DNA of 64,000 nucleotides from Cristatella mucedo. Lineage: Eukaryota; Bryozoa; Phylactolaemata; Cristatellidae. This document shows positions 1 to 54,200 of the stretch, piece by piece. Below the pieces are notes generated by a model, which was not told the DNA's origin, made no database searches, and saw nothing but the letters and a program-made list of their open reading frames with translations. The DNA is taken from contig WPIO01000053.1 in NCBI GenBank assembly GCA_009760855.2, forward strand, positions 2,661,001-2,725,000, in the 5' to 3' direction. A program made the position numbers and the translations under genes. The stretch's first letter is position 1; each line of letters begins with the position of its first letter.

Positions 1-70
1 CGGTAGTCACAGCTGCTTTCAGATGAAGAGTGCCATTTGACCAGCTGATGAAAAAGCCCAAGGAACTCAC

Positions 71-14832
<14,762 letters not shown>

Positions 14833-15459
14833 CTCAACGGCGAATGAGCGGAAGCCGTATGAACGGAAGGCGTGCGAGCTGCCATGCTAGCGTTTACCAG
14901 CAGTGTGGGAATTGACCGGCTATATACCGATCCATTAAATATATCGTAGAAATATGAATAATTAACATAAATTATCTTAAAAATAGCATTCTTTGGATTT
15001 TTGTTTGCAACACGGACATGGTGAGACTCGTGTCATAGATATATGTAACAGACGCTCGCGCATTGGCTGCAGGGCAGCCGGGCGCCGTAAGGCCTGGAAG
15101 CAGCCGCTCCAGGGAGCCAGTCAGACGAATCCGCGTGAGTGTAGCAGATCTAGTAGCTATGCACCCATAGATTGACCAAGATCGATAGGTTTAAGAGTAA
15201 AATTACCTGAATGTATTTTTAATTTCTATTCGGCATGATGCTGCGTTGGCTTTTGGCTGGAGATTAAAAATCAGCCGGCGTGGCAAGCCCGAACGGGATT
15301 TGAATACTTGAATACTTGAACACTTGAATACTGAAAATGATCATACTCATACATTTTGGTAGGATCGGCGGGGAAAAGATCTCTGCACATGACTTTTACA
15401 TAAGCTATAAAGAAACCTGTTCAACCTTGCTAATGTCGGGTCCCTGGACAGTGGTGATA

Positions 15460-15600
15460 ATGGTAATAATAATAATAATATATTTGTACATCACACACAA
15501 AGTACTTGATCTCTTCCTAGGCACTTTATATAATAAAAAATAATGCATTTGGTATAGCGCTCTCAGAGAACTCAATCTCTTTCAAAGCATTTTACGTCTG
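15460..15600 (-). mobile_element. LINE family B tails, two fragments
   Basis: Two tandem partial hairpin-tail units in the same orientation, each starting with AAT or AAA repeats. Confidence 0.6.
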
Positions 15601-15654
15601 CTTAAAGGAAGCACGATGGAATGACATGCCTTGGAAAAAAGCATGATCAAACGA

Positions 15655-16620
15655 TTAACAGTAATAATAATAATAATGCACTTGATAAAGCGCTCTCAGA
15701 GAACTCAATGTCTTTCTAGGCGCTTTAAATTTGCTTCAAAGGGAAACGCGATTGAATGGTAAGTAATATCCTGCTTGATAAACAACATGAATAACATGGT
15801 TAGGGGTGACATACACAGGGTCAGCATGCAAATGTGGTTAGTGGCAGCATGCACAGTGTCGCACGCATAAGCATACCAAGGACGAATAAAACGGACCCAC
15901 TAAATGCTGTCCTAAATAGGTGTGTTTTTAAGTTCTTTTTAAATGTGGTCAAGTCAGGGGATGTTCTGACGCAAGTCGGGAATGAGTTCCAGGCTTTGGG
16001 AGCATACGAACTAAATGGACGATCTCCAAAAGATTTGAGGTTTGTACGAGGTATTGGTAAACTGTTGGATTCCGAAAAGTGGGTGGTACGATGCGTGGCC
16101 TGGTGGGGGAGTAGATCTGAGAGATAGGCTGGAGCCAAAGAATGAAGTGACCTAAAAGTGAGAGACAAAACCTTGAAGTCAATTCATTATAAAAAATATA
16201 ATTCATTTATATAGCACCCCAAGAGAACTTAATCTCTATTCAGGCGCTTCACACATGCCTCGGGGCTCGAGCCTACGACCTCAGTCAGACCTCGGTCGGG
16301 GCGAGTATCTTAACCGCTAGACCAACCAGCTCGGCGTTCCTTTTCTTGACTGGGAGCCAGTTCGGGTCGGCGAGAAGTGGTGTGATGTGGCAACTGCGAC
16401 GCTTACGACAGACAAGTCTAGCTGCAGAGTTTTGCATTTGCTGTAATCGCCTGATTGAAAATGCCGGTAGGCCAGCAAGCAGTGAGTTACAGAAGTCAAG
16501 ACGGGATGTCACAAATGCGTGGACCAGTTTAGACGTGGTATCCTTATCTAAACAAGCCCGAATTTAAGCAATGTTATGTAGCTGAAAGTAGGCAGACTTG
16601 ATTGGTAGTAATATGCATAT
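15655..16620 (-). mobile_element. LINE family B with nested S2 SINE
   Basis: Reads [20 protein letters not shown] at the 5' side, is interrupted by S2 (16195-16345), then continues as SLTFRSLHSLAPAYLSDLLP to the hairpin tail and AAT repeat. Confidence 0.8.
16195..16345 (-). mobile_element. S2 tRNA-derived SINE nested in LINE B
   Basis: Complement: GAGCTGGTTGGTCTAGCGGT, GTAGGCTCGAGCCCCGAGG, then the LINE-B-like stem-loop and GCTATATAAATGAATT. Confidence 0.8.
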
Positions 16621-16671
16621 AGTCAGCATGCAAATATGGTTAGTGGAAAATGTATAGTATTAGCATGGATA

Positions 16672-17430
16672 ATAACAATAATAATTATATACTTGATAAA
16701 GCGCCATCAGGGAACTCAATCTCTTTCTAGGCGCTTTAATGTTATGTAGCTGTAAGTAGGCAGATTTGACTGTGGAGCTGATGTGGTCATCTAATGAGAG
16801 GTCGCTTTGGAACATGACACCTAGCTTTCGTGCAGATTCAGCATGAGATATGCTGGCAGAGCCAATTTTAAGCGTTAGCCTTCCGATTTCTTAATCACAC
16901 TTGGTTCGCACGTAACTAGTAAGTTAGTTTTATCATCATTCAATTTAAGAGAATTGATAAGCACACAAAGGAGAAATCACAAGGACCCACTATCTGCCGT
17001 GATAAACATGTGGGTCTTAAACTTTTTTTCAAGTGACGTCAAGTCGGAGAATTTCGAGATGCCAGTCAAAAGTGAGTTCCTGGCTTTGGGAGCATATGAA
17101 CTAAAGTGACGTCTCCAAAGGATTTGAGGTTCGTACGAGGTATAGCTAAGCAATTTGATTCAGAAAGTGAGTGGCACGATTTCTAGCCTGGTTTAGGAAG
17201 AGATCTGGTAGATAGGCAGGAGCCAAAGAATGAAGGGACCTAAAAGTGAGCGACAAAACTTCGAAGTCGATTCGCTGACGGATTGGGAGCCAGTGCAGGT
17301 CGGCGAAAAGTGGTGTGATGTAGCAATTGCGATGCTCGCGACATAAACGTCCGGTTGCAGAGTTTTTCGCCAACTGTAAGCGCGTTGATTGCACAGGCAG
17401 GTAGATCAGCAAGCAGTGATTTTCAGAAAT
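16672..17430 (-). mobile_element. LINE family B 3' part, rearranged
   Basis: A tail (16672-16740) followed by a copy with LLFADLHWLPIRQRIDFEVL in the C-terminal region. Confidence 0.7.
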
Positions 17431-18082
17431 GTTACCTACGTGACCGGAATAAGAAAATAAAGACTTTTCGAGTGCTCCTATCGTGCATAAACCAATCTGG
17501 ACTCGTCTAAATGCATAACAATTTCAGGTTAGCATGGTGCTATAGTTTCATTTCTGGTCTGTCCACACGATTGTCACTACGCCAAGACGAGAGTCCAGTA
17601 TAACGGTTGGCATAGTATTGTAGCACCTACACGTGTTTCTGAAAGACCGGTGCCAGCAGATGCTTCGTAGCGCAAGCATCTGCTAATCGTGGCTTTTCGT
17701 AAGCAGCTCTTAAGTTGAAGTCAGCAACAAAGCTCATCGTTCATAATCGCGGGCTACTACTGTCTACGGTGGGCAACATGTCAACCCTGAAGTCCCCTGG
17801 ATGATTAAGTAACATCTATGAATCCTGTCTCAAGGCCAAGGTGAAGGTCAATTTTAAGCGGCATTGGGTCCGTCGTGTGGTCTTGTCTGGCCGTGTCTGG
17901 CCTTGTAGGCACTTTGCTAGCGTTGATATTATCAGAGGTACTTTAAGCGAGAGTCTGATCAATAGTTTTGTGAAGCGTGTGCTTTTCTTCTCACCGGAAA
18001 GCCGCCGTCGACTCGTGGGTGCTACGAACGCCGAGGCTTGCGCCGAGCTGCTGGGCCCACCCGTCGCGTCCGGCGCCGCAGA

Positions 18083-41331
<23,249 letters not shown>

Positions 41332-41695
41332 ACAACACGAGAAAACAAGACCTGCATTAGTTACACAGCTTGCCGGATGGCGTCTGCCCGCCGTCTATTT
41401 GTGAGACCGTGTGCGCGGCGGCCATGTGTCAGCGGCATGAGCGAGCATAAACGTCACATGGCCTGGCAGTAGCCAGGCAGTAAAAAAACGAAGAAAAAAA
41501 TTGCAATATCCCTCCACAAGTGATTGCACATGCAGACACAGCTTTGCCACATCGCAGCTTCAAAGACTGATGCGTTGCTGCCGTGCTGGCAATGCACACC
41601 AGACCGCAGCTGCTGCTGTTCGTTGCAAAGCCCAGGCCACATGTCATGACCCGACGACCTCGGCAGGGGCTCGGGCCGACTGTGGCTCCAGTGCA

Positions 41696-44316
<2,621 letters not shown>

Positions 44317-45514
44317 TCCAGCGCCGCTCTTTCCCGCTTATTTGCCGGTCCCTAAGACTTGTGGGATAGCTTGGCCGGAAGTGTGCTCGGTAATTTTTTT
44401 AAGCGGCGCCGGCGGTCTCTGGCATTTGTCTCACCTGTGTGGCGGATCGAGCTACAAGGCTGCGTACATTCTACGGACCTAAAAAGAGCAGCCTCGTGGA
44501 TTGCACGCTTGTTCCGCCGACCTGTTGGTGACCAGTTTTTTATGCGTGCGGGCGTGGTCTCTACTACGGCCAGCTGGCGCGCCGACTGGTCTCGTCGGCA
44601 GTGCAGCTGCGCCTCAATCGCTGGAAGTATCTAAAAGAGCTGCTTTGTTCAGTGTCTCCCCATGCATGCAGTATCCACACATTAGAAGTCAAAAGCGCTG
44701 GGGTTTTTCTCTTTTTTTTTATTTGTGTACCGTACCACTAGTGACATCCACGATTGCGCAATTGCATCCGGGACTGGTCGTGGCAATTTTTTAAGCACTG
44801 ACGCTGTCATGTGCAGCGCTGCTTTATGTGTCGCGACAGTTTCCATTAGTATAATCAGCTGCGCTTTGTTTTGTATCGTTAGGCTCACCCGACGTGTCCA
44901 GATTTAATTGTGTGCAGGCGATTCCAAATTTGATTTATTGCCGACATGCACATTTAAATACATGCGCCGCCTTTATCTGTTTAAACCAGTGCCAATAGCG
45001 ATTGCGTCATAGTTCGAAGTTCAAAATAAAGATATTTTGTAGCCGAATTCGTAGCGTATACCACTGAAACGGCGTTCACGACTTACCACCGACCCAGAGA
45101 GCCGGTAACCTTAATGGCAGCAGCAGACCAATGGATGTGGTTGATCTTGTTCCCGAGAGATGCGTTTCAGAATAGCGCGAGATTTGGAAATCGCTTAACT
45201 TAAAGAAACTACCATTAAAGAGCACAAAGGTTCGGGATGCCGTAGGCCTCGCGTAAGTCCGACATGAACTTTGCCTCTTCAGAACTCTTGTAGCAAGAGT
45301 TCTGATGAGTTTCTTAAGAGGTAAAGTCTCTTTAACTCTTCATAAACCCTTCTCGACCGAACTTTAGACATACGTAGACGATATTTTTGTTAGAGCAATT
45401 GTATGCCAGAATACATATCTTAAAAAAACCGCTCCTAGATATAAAAAAGTTTGCCTAAAAAGAAATCACAAAAACTAAAATCGTGATAGACCTACTTATA
45501 TGCCAAGGTTCGTG

Positions 45515-45660
45515 CAGTCCCTGAGCTGGGTGATGAAGTCTGTTGGCTACGCAATGCATATCGAAAGCCGCACAGACTTAAAAGTTCGCTATACAAAAAT
45601 CTTGGTAACACCCACATAGTCTTTGTGAACTTGCAGCCTGAGATACATTACATTACATGA
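45515..45660 (+). mobile_element. LINE family A 3' end fragment
   Basis: GATGAAGTCTGTTGGCTACG through GAGATACATTACATTACATG. Confidence 0.7.
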
Positions 45661-45759
45661 CACAATTTAGTAATTGAAGGCTAGCAGAAATCACTTTATG
45701 GTATGGGTACAAATTCCCAGATCCCAAACTCATAATAATAATAAAGATAAATTAGCTAA

Positions 45760-45905
45760 TTCCACAGCCTCATTTGTATAGCGGCAGACGAGCCTTACCG
45801 GCTATACCCACTACTTGCAGTGGGCAATTGAGAATCGGTCACTGCAGGGCTCGAATCCACGACCGGGTGGGTCGTGAAGAGGGAGCACCTTGTCTCCTGG
45901 GCTAA
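45760..45905 (-). mobile_element. S1 SINE
   Basis: Complement contains GTCGTGGATTCGAGCCCTGC and ATAGCCGGTAAGGCTCGTCT. Confidence 0.68.
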
Positions 45906-46319
45906 GAGACAGGGGCATTATGCCAACAGTTCAAGAGGCCCGGCAGAAACTGGTGGGGAAACATGCCTGGTGGTGTAGTTTCTTTTGGACCCGAGAGGAT
46001 TGACCACTTTGCTAGGCTGGCAAATCCAATAGTTCAACCAGTAAACTTTGCATTGCCACTTACTGCCCATTGCCACTGGACGGTACGGCAAACGCTGGCT
46101 GGCTGGCTCTTGAATCGAGACAGCCAGCCAAATGTAGTTTGCGTGGCACAGCCAGAGGCAAGCAAACAGGTGCCTTGCTCTGACCTCACTGCTGAAGCCC
46201 TTACCTAGTAAGGCTCAAGTGGCAGTGGGGTGGGGTGGGGGGATGGACACGGCCCCCTTAAGCACAGTCTATTGATGCACATTGGCTTTAGAAACTCAAG
46301 TGCACGTCATTACATCACC

Positions 46320-46470
46320 ACACTGGTTTGGCCCTGTGTTAAAGATGCTTGCCTCGAATCAAGGTCAAGGTGAATGTATTTGACGACCAAGGTAGTGGGT
46401 GGGCTCGAGCCCCTTGGCATGCCTGAATCGAGGGTAAGTTCTCTCAGGGCGCTATACAAATGAATAAAAT
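46320..46470 (+). mobile_element. S2 SINE
   Basis: CTGGTTTGGCCCTGTGTTAA, GTGGGCTCGAGCCCCTTGGC, CTCTCAGGGCGCTATACAAA. Confidence 0.7.
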
Positions 46471-46577
46471 GCATTTGCTTATATTTACATCCAGCATATT
46501 AGCGAGGCCCCCCAGGACGATACCGATCGGTGCTACCAGTGGCTGGTGTACCAATCGCTAATTAACGAGGGCGAGTG

Positions 46578-46670
46578 CCCATGATGGCACAGTAGGTAAG
46601 GCGGAGGTGATAGCCGTAAAGGCTCTTCTGTCGCTATACCATAAAAGCTGCTAAATCAGCTAATATTTTT
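46578..46670 (+). mobile_element. S1 SINE with internal deletion
   Basis: Head GATGGCACAGTAGGTAAGGC is joined directly to GGTGATAGCCGTAAAGGCTC; the B-box part is missing. Confidence 0.68.
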
Positions 46671-47283
46671 TTTTATTGCAACAGTTTAATTTCAGTGAGA
46701 GAGGCAGTGTTAGGCCTCTCTGGCCGAACACTGGCTACAGGCCTTGACACACTATGTGCAGGCAGCCTGGCGGTGACAAGTGCTCTGCCGAAATGAGCCA
46801 TTGACACACATGCCGGATGCACGTCGCCGAAAACGCAACTGCATCCAAAGCAATACAGAAGTCTGACCAAAAAAAGAGAGAAACCTTCGGACTGTTTCGC
46901 AGATCAGACCCACCCACGAATGACAGTGGAGAAACTCCCAAATGCGGCTAATGCAAGAAATGCCGTATAAGTTCCAGCGTAAGAGCATGAAAACAAAACA
47001 AAAATGCTATTAAATAATATATCCATAAAATGGAGGAGGAGAAGCTGCCAAAAGAGCCGCCGGGTGGGCTGGCGGAGGGCATAAATACAAAGGATGCTGC
47101 TGAAGTCCGTCCTGCAATCTGAGGCGCAATCTGACTGAGCAATGGATTGACGACATTGCTCTGACATGGGAAAGCTGACTAGATCAAGCAGCAGCCTAAC
47201 TTCAGTGTAAACCACAACAGTCAGCCCCTCGAAACAAAAAAAAAGTGAACAGGTGCAAAAACAGTACAACGGTCACAATACGT

Positions 47284-47292
47284 AGAGAGAGA

Positions 47293-47369
<77 letters not shown>

Positions 47370-47370
47370 A
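47284..47370 (+). repeat. (AG)n microsatellite
   Basis: About 40 AG units with a few GGGA interruptions just past the kelch-like stop codon. Confidence 0.93.
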
Positions 47371-47735
47371 ACTAAGCTGTTGGCATCCCAAAATTCAGAC
47401 GGCTCTCTCTCTCGGCTGAAGCTGCGTACGAAAAAAACTGGCTTCAATGATCGATGGTCACACCGTGATCAGAAAACACAGCCGCACAGCACACGCCGGC
47501 CGATGCCATGCTGGCGCGATCGTGCCACTTCTTCGACCGATGTCTGCCAACGGACGTCGGTGGCCATCATCACCACCCACGATGACTTGTACGACGATCG
47601 GTGCTGAGCTGGTTGACCTCCCTGAGCTGGCTGACCGCTCGGCCGCTGTCACTTCCTCGTCCTTCTCCTCCTCAAGGGCTCCATGTTCCCACGCTCCCTC
47701 GCCGCCGCCCGATTCTTGCGGGCGCGGCCGGCCAC

Positions 47736-48099
47736 TCAGGACGAGCAGCAGCCGAATCGGCTGGCGGCCACAGGCAGCGCCGACACGCAGCGCCACTCGG
47801 CGGCGGGACCGGTCAGGTGCCTGACCGGAGCCTCGCCAGCGGTGGTGGCGGCCGCCGCAGCCGCTCGACCCCTCACAACGCCGCTCGGCAGCGGCGCTGT
47901 GAGGTCCGGCTCGCAGGCAGCAAGCCGGTCGTGGTACAGCGCCGTGCCGAGGCCGGCACAGTTGGTCACGCCACCGAACGCGAACAGACGCTGCCCGGCA
48001 GCGGCCAGACCAAGGCCGCGCCGGTGAAATGGCAGCGGCTCGACTCGGCCCGTCTCCCAGGCGTCGCTTCTCGGATCGTACGAGTCCACTTCGCACACG
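47736..48099 (-). CDS. Kelch-like exon 6 (blades 5-6, stop)
   Basis: Acceptor CGGCGTTGCAG; TG|C completes Cys, then VCEVDSYDPRSDAWE, GLAAAGQRLFAFGG, a long insert, EWRCVSALPVAASRFGC and TGA. Confidence 0.88.
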
Positions 48100-51000
48100 C
48101 TGCAACGCCGGCGGCGCCGGTGGCACAAGGTCATTCGTTTGCTGGCACCTAGAGCTGGCGAGCGGCGACGCCCCCAAGTGATTCACGTTTACTTTTAGGC
48201 ATCGGCAAGAGAGGCAAGCGGCCAGCTGGAGCCATCGATAGGCGAGGCGGACAAGGAGTCGCAAGGAGATACATTACATTACAATACATTACATTACATA
48301 CAAGGCAGCACGACGAACGGGCGGCGGCTCGCGGCGGCTCGGGGGGGGGGGGGTAGCTCGAGCACGGCGTGTCAAATGCTGAATATGACTGACAACTAGC
48401 TGCCTTCACTACCCCAAACTTGAATGATTAATGCAGATTACATTAGTGCAATAAATACACTTACCAACATTCCATTGTGAATGTTCTCACTGGCCAATTG
48501 ACATGCTTCCTTTCCAGCATAAGTGAAGTGCATCGGAAGACGATATTTAGTTTGCTTAGGGTGCTATGCATATGTCTTACTAGTATTAATAAAAAAATGC
48601 AATTCATGTGCATAGCACCCTAGCAGAACTTATTCTCTATTCAGGAGCTTCACGTATGACACAAGGCCTGAGCCTGCGACCTCGGTCATCAAATACATTC
48701 ACCTTGACATTGGTCGGGGCAAGCACCTTAACCACTGGGCCAAACCAGCTCTACTATCGTTATTATTCATCACTGCCTCATAGTCTGAAACGATTAGTGG
48801 TACTGCAAACTCGATTCGGAAGCTATTGTCAACTTGGACGATGGAAGGCCGGAGCTTCAAGTAACCTACCCCATGTTATACCTCGACTCCCCCAAAAAGC
48901 AGTATTACCATGCTGCTGCTGCAGGTGGGCCAGAGTCTAAATATGCAGGTTAAAAATCTGATTATTCGGACGTTGGAAATCAAATGCAGTTGTCTAGTAC
49001 AGAAGTGATATAGACTGAAAGTCTGATTGGGAAAATGAAACTCAGCTTAATAGCATACAGATCGACTAGGCGAAAAGTGGATCTGTTATAAGCCTACTTC
49101 TTTTCACAATTTACATTCTCTCGAGCTTTTTTTTTTAATAACCAAGCTCGACCTAGGCTTGTATTGCCATGCAGACGACGAAATGCTGTACACGCGCTTT
49201 GATCCCTTCTGATCCAGCACCACGAACTCCCTCTCTCAACTCTCTTGCATGTATTGCATTGCTGACATTTGCCCGAAAGCCTATAATCTAAAATGAGCTC
49301 AGCCAGCATATCTCATACTGCCTTTGCACATAATCTGGATGTCTTACTGCAAAATAACTTAACTAGATGACCACAACTGGTTCACAATCAAATCTGCCCA
49401 CTTTCAGCTAAAAAATACCAGAAAAATTCAGGCTTATTATGAAAAGGATATGGCAGCCAAGGATTTGTGACTTGCAGCTAAATTCGTCTTAAGTGAACTA
49501 GGCAATTGCCACGTTACACTGCTTCTCACGCATCTGCACTGGCATCCCATCGATTAGCATATCGACTTCAAAGTCCCGGCACTTGCTTTTAGGTCACAAT
49601 TTTCTGGTTTTTTTTACATTGCCCCGGCCTATAATACCTATAATATAATATATAATAATAATAATAATATAATATAATAATAATATATAATACCTATAAT
49701 TCCTCGTCAGGCTGAGCATCCTACCGATGCTCAGTCTGACTCAAGTCACCTTATCGAGTTGGCCTTTAACCAATATCCAATCCTTTGGAGACTGAGCATT
49801 TAGCTCTTATGCTCCTGAAGATTGAATGCACAACCGACTGATGTTTCGGCATCTCCTGACTTGACATCTAAAAAGAAGCTAAAAACACAACTGTTTGTCA
49901 CAGCATTCGCTGGGCCCGAGTAAATTGTGCCAGGTGCGCTTGTGCTCGCTGGAATTTTACAAGCCACCACTATAGCCAGCTGACATGCTTCCTTTCCAGA
50001 ATACTGGAGATACTTGATTTGACCAATCATTGTTTAATGCTGACACAGTAGTTCAGCCAGTCGCCTGATTTGAACACCAACGGACAACTACGGAGTGATA
50101 TCCAAAGACAGCTGAGGCGGGTGTTCGGCCTACACCAGTAGACAATCGTTTCACTAAAACTCAGGCTCTGTGGACTATGCCACAGCAGAGAGACACTACA
50201 GATGCTTGTGGCCTCTGCGCCTAGCCAGACAAGGGAGGTCGCTAAGAATCGTGATGGGCCGTCACACTAAAGCTGATTTAAAGGCCTATTTATAGAGTGG
50301 CAGAAGAACCTTCACGGCTATCATCATCGTCGCTTGCAGTGGCCAATAAAGGATTACCTACTGCAGGACTCGAATAAATGACCTGAATGGTCGTGAAGAG
50401 CGAGCATCAACGCATACATACCAACACATGTTTGCAGTACATACACACATTTGTTTTTCAGCTGTCAATACACATTTTCACATTCTGCACACACAACTCT
50501 AGTCTCCCTGGCAAGGTAGAAACCCTCTTATTACCCAAATGAGTTTACAGCCACAGCAGCTGTGGCCATACTTCGAGGATTTTTAACAGCTGAGTGCATG
50601 CAAAGTGCCCAGATTGAGGTGACACACAAAGTTTTCACCATCATCGCCATTATTGCGGTCGCAGCAGGCAGGTTGCAATGATGACCGCAGAGCCGTGGCG
50701 GCAGCTTCAGCAGCGCGGCAGCGGTCATGCCAGGGAGAGGGAGGGAGAGGTCGTCGGACGACAAGCTGCAGCAGCAGTCGGCACGCTCCCGCTAGGCGGC
50801 GCTCACCACGACGTGCATTGGCTGTGCTGCGGCACCTCGCAGCTTCCGTTGACTTCGTTCTGGGCGATCGGACGAGCAGACGGCCCGCCGGCAATGAACA
50901 CCAGTCCTTTCATTACGGCAGCACAGCACATGCTGCGAGGAAATCTCATCGGTGCCACGGTTTCCCAGCGGTCAGACTGCAACGGGCAGAGGTCGGCGCA

Positions 51001-51213
51001 CGGGGAAAGCCTGCCCTGCACTCAGCAGAAATTCGCCAAAGGGGGCTTGCTGGCCGAGGCTATCATGGGAGGATGGTGCCGATGGCAGACGGTAGGCAGC
51101 ACACGAGAGTTACAGACCGAGTGCGAACTCGCCTTTAGGCAGTGGGATCTCCATCAGGAAAAATGGTCCATCAGCTTGCTTAATACTTAAATACTTAACA
51201 CACACGCACGCAC

Positions 51214-51282
<69 letters not shown>

Positions 51283-54200
51283 ATTCATTTATACGGCACC
51301 CTAAGAGAACGTATCTCTATCCAGGCATTTCACATATGCCGCAGGGCTTGAGCCCACAACCTCTAGTCATCAAAAATGAGCACCTTAACCCTGAGCCAAA
51401 CCAAGACGTTAAGTAAGTAACAAGCTTGGCGACCAGCTGGGTGTGGACTGGCGGCTGCGCTGTGTCAGCCAACGCAGCGCAGCCGCTACTGCACCATAGA
51501 GGTCGCTCAGCATAGATAGCCGACTTAGCACTTCCCGGATGTGGGGCCGCTAAGCATAGAGCATAGGCAGTTGCTCTCACTCCACAAGGGCAGCTCAGAA
51601 TTTCCGCATACCAGAGGCGGCAGCGGTCAGACTAACCTTGACATCATAGCGCTCTACATCCGCTAGATCGTGCAGGCCGTCATAACCTCCCATGACATAG
51701 AAATAGCCGTGCATGTAAGCTGATGCCGCCATGCTGCGCCTCACATTCATGTCTAAAATGGAGTCGGTTACCAGTTGACCAATAATGTTGCAATGCTTCG
51801 GAGCTGCACGCACAGTGGCACTGGAAAACAACAGGGCAACATCCAGTCATGGGTAAAGACGGTCGTCATTCCGAGGGCTGGGAAGTTGCATTGACAGATT
51901 GACGCAGCAAGTCACCGTGACAGCTGCAATAGGTTACCAGTCGATGCGATTGACAGCCGTTATGAAAACATAGAACTACACGAGGCGGCTCACACCACTG
52001 GACTCAGCCTAGAAAAGTTCGCCTCGGGCAGGAATGCTCTGGCTACCACCAACCCTCCCGATCGTAGCTCTACCGAGGCAGTCGTTGAGACTGCTTCCTC
52101 TGCACTCAATGCAGGGTGCACCGAGCTCATTTCAAACAATCGCTAACCACCGCCTCCTCCAGCCGAATGCCGCTTCAAATCGAGCTTCGTTCGAACTGAG
52201 TTCGGACTTCCTGCCAGCAGCCATAATTGGCCGGTGGGGGCCATATGCTGACCGGCTCGCGGTGAGTGCAGGAGTCGGCGGACACGGAAATACCTTTCAC
52301 CCTGCTCCACATGTTGCTGTTCGGGTCGTAGCGCTCGACCGAGCTGAGCGACTCGTAGCCCGTGCTGCCGCCGAACGCGTAGACGAGGTCGCCGTTGGTG
52401 GCCACGGCGGCGCTGCTCCGGGCCTGCCCCAGCGCGGCGAGCTCGCGCCAGCGCAGCCAATGCAGGTCCAACGCCCTCGCCGTCGTCACCGAGTGCGCGC
52501 CATCGCTACCGCCCACGACGTACAGCGAGCCGCTGACCACGACGGTGCCCGGGCCTCGGAGCGGTCTGCCGTCGGGCCAGTCGGGCAGGCGCGACCACTC
52601 GCCCGAGGCGGCGTGGTAGCGGTCGACTCGGCAGAGTAGCTCGCGATGGCACCCGGACGGCCCATTGCCTGCCTCGCCTCCTGCAGAAAAGAGATGTCTG
52701 CTATGGCATTGTTTGCAATACATTTCATGACCAAGTTATGTTGGTTCTTTTATTTTAATAGTCACGGCTCCCTAAAAATACTGACAAAGAATTAATGGTA
52801 ATAAGAGAACATGCACGCTTGCATATACAAGCATGCGCCCACAAGCTGACACACAAGTTGACATACATACACGCACACACAAGCTGACACACATGCACAA
52901 GCTAACATACACAAGCAGACACACATACATCCACACAAGCAGACACACACACACACACACACACACACAAGCAGACACACACACACATACACACACAAAA
53001 GCTAACACACATACACACAAGCTGACACACACATACACACACAATGCTGGCCCAAATAATCAATACGACATACGAATTAATACAAATCTGAATCGTTGCC
53101 GAGTCTTACACAATTAAATCCAAAAAATATTATCATACGGTAGCAGCAGTAGCATAAGGAGGCGTTAATGGTATAGGAGCAACCGCAGAGTTGCACGGCA
53201 GTGCACTGATTGGATGAGGGCTTTGCAAAGCAGACTCCTCCCCTCTGCAAGGAAGAGAGCTTTGCACGGTCAAAAGTGGTCAGGACCCTTCAGGGACCAG
53301 CCATCACCAGCTGATGGGTGGCTGTCGTCCACATTGAGCTCGAGATCAATGCTGCAGGTGTGCCTAGTGTTGACCGCCATGCAGCTGCGCTGGGGGGGGG
53401 GGCAGAAGTCAGAGCTACGATCGCTTACAAACGATTTACGCTCAACCGATATCGCTAGTCCCGATCGGCATGTACAAGTGAAAGAGAAGTCAGCTGATTA
53501 AACAACAGCGGTGTGTATTCAGCAGCAGATGAGCCTTGGCAGCTGTCACTCCCACTTGCAGCAGTAAAAAAGACTGCTTGCAGCTGCATGACTCGACCCC
53601 CGACCTGGGACGTGACGTGGAAGCCCCTGGGGCGACATAGACGGGGTGTGAGGTGTGCGTAGATGGGGGGGGGGTGTGAGGTGTGCACTCACTCTTCACA
53701 CTCCAGGTCAGGTAGTGTCCTTCACCAGGCAATACTGTATTGGCAATTGCAAGGGAGTGTGATAGCTGCTAAGACACTTCTGCCACCTGAAATATAATAT
53801 AAAAACGTAAGCTCTGAGCTAGACTCTCTACCGCTGTGCGGCGCCCATTTTTTCCAGTACGACTAGACCTTTCTCGATACCTACTCTTAAAGTAAACATG
53901 CCACCAGGGGGGGATGCCATAACGTTGCGCTCGCCAGCTGTATCAGCCCCTGAATGTCAGGGGCATCAGGCTGTTCGGGCCGTGCCAGCAGTTCATTGCA
54001 CCATGACTCCTGCTGTCACCGACCTCCGCTTTCTGGAAGCAACGAACGCTGGCTGCTCAGCATGCCAATCATACGAGCTTCGACGAACAGGACTCGGCTG
54101 CTCGAAGCCTGCAGATGTCCCGCCCCTCCTTTCCTCTCCCCCCTCCCCCCCCCCCGTAGCAGCAGCAGATCGCCCGAGCCGTCAGCCCGATATCCAGAGG

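Larger units (their letters stand above)
14833..18082. other. Intergenic gap between divergent PARS2 and EIF2B2
   Basis: Mostly LINE-B in minus orientation (15460-15600, 15655-16620 interrupted by S2, 16672-17430). Unique-looking sequence remains at 14833-15450 and 17430-18082. Confidence 0.6.
44317..47735. other. Intergenic between ZNF367 and the kelch-like gene
   Basis: 44359-44907 (plus) shows overlapping short open frames without similarity, probably promoter flank. Further on are LINE-A (45515-45660), S1 (45760-45905 and 46578-46670), S2 (46320-46470) and an AG array (47284-47363). The minus open frame at 46904-47269 is hydrophobic but unsupported and may be kelch-like 3' UTR. Confidence 0.55.

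Noticed and set aside
16285-16567. RT-like frame fused to AELVGLAVKIL, and the antisense frame
   Set aside because: The fusion is an artefact of an S2 SINE inserted in LINE B; the antisense frame is a shadow.
46904-47269. Minus-strand 121-residue hydrophobic frame
   Set aside because: No splice sites, similarity or start context; more likely 3' flank of the kelch-like gene.
47458-48264. 268-residue Arg-rich frame overlapping kelch-like exon 6
   Set aside because: Shadow of the GC-rich kelch exon; the phase-matched frame with kelch motifs is the real one.
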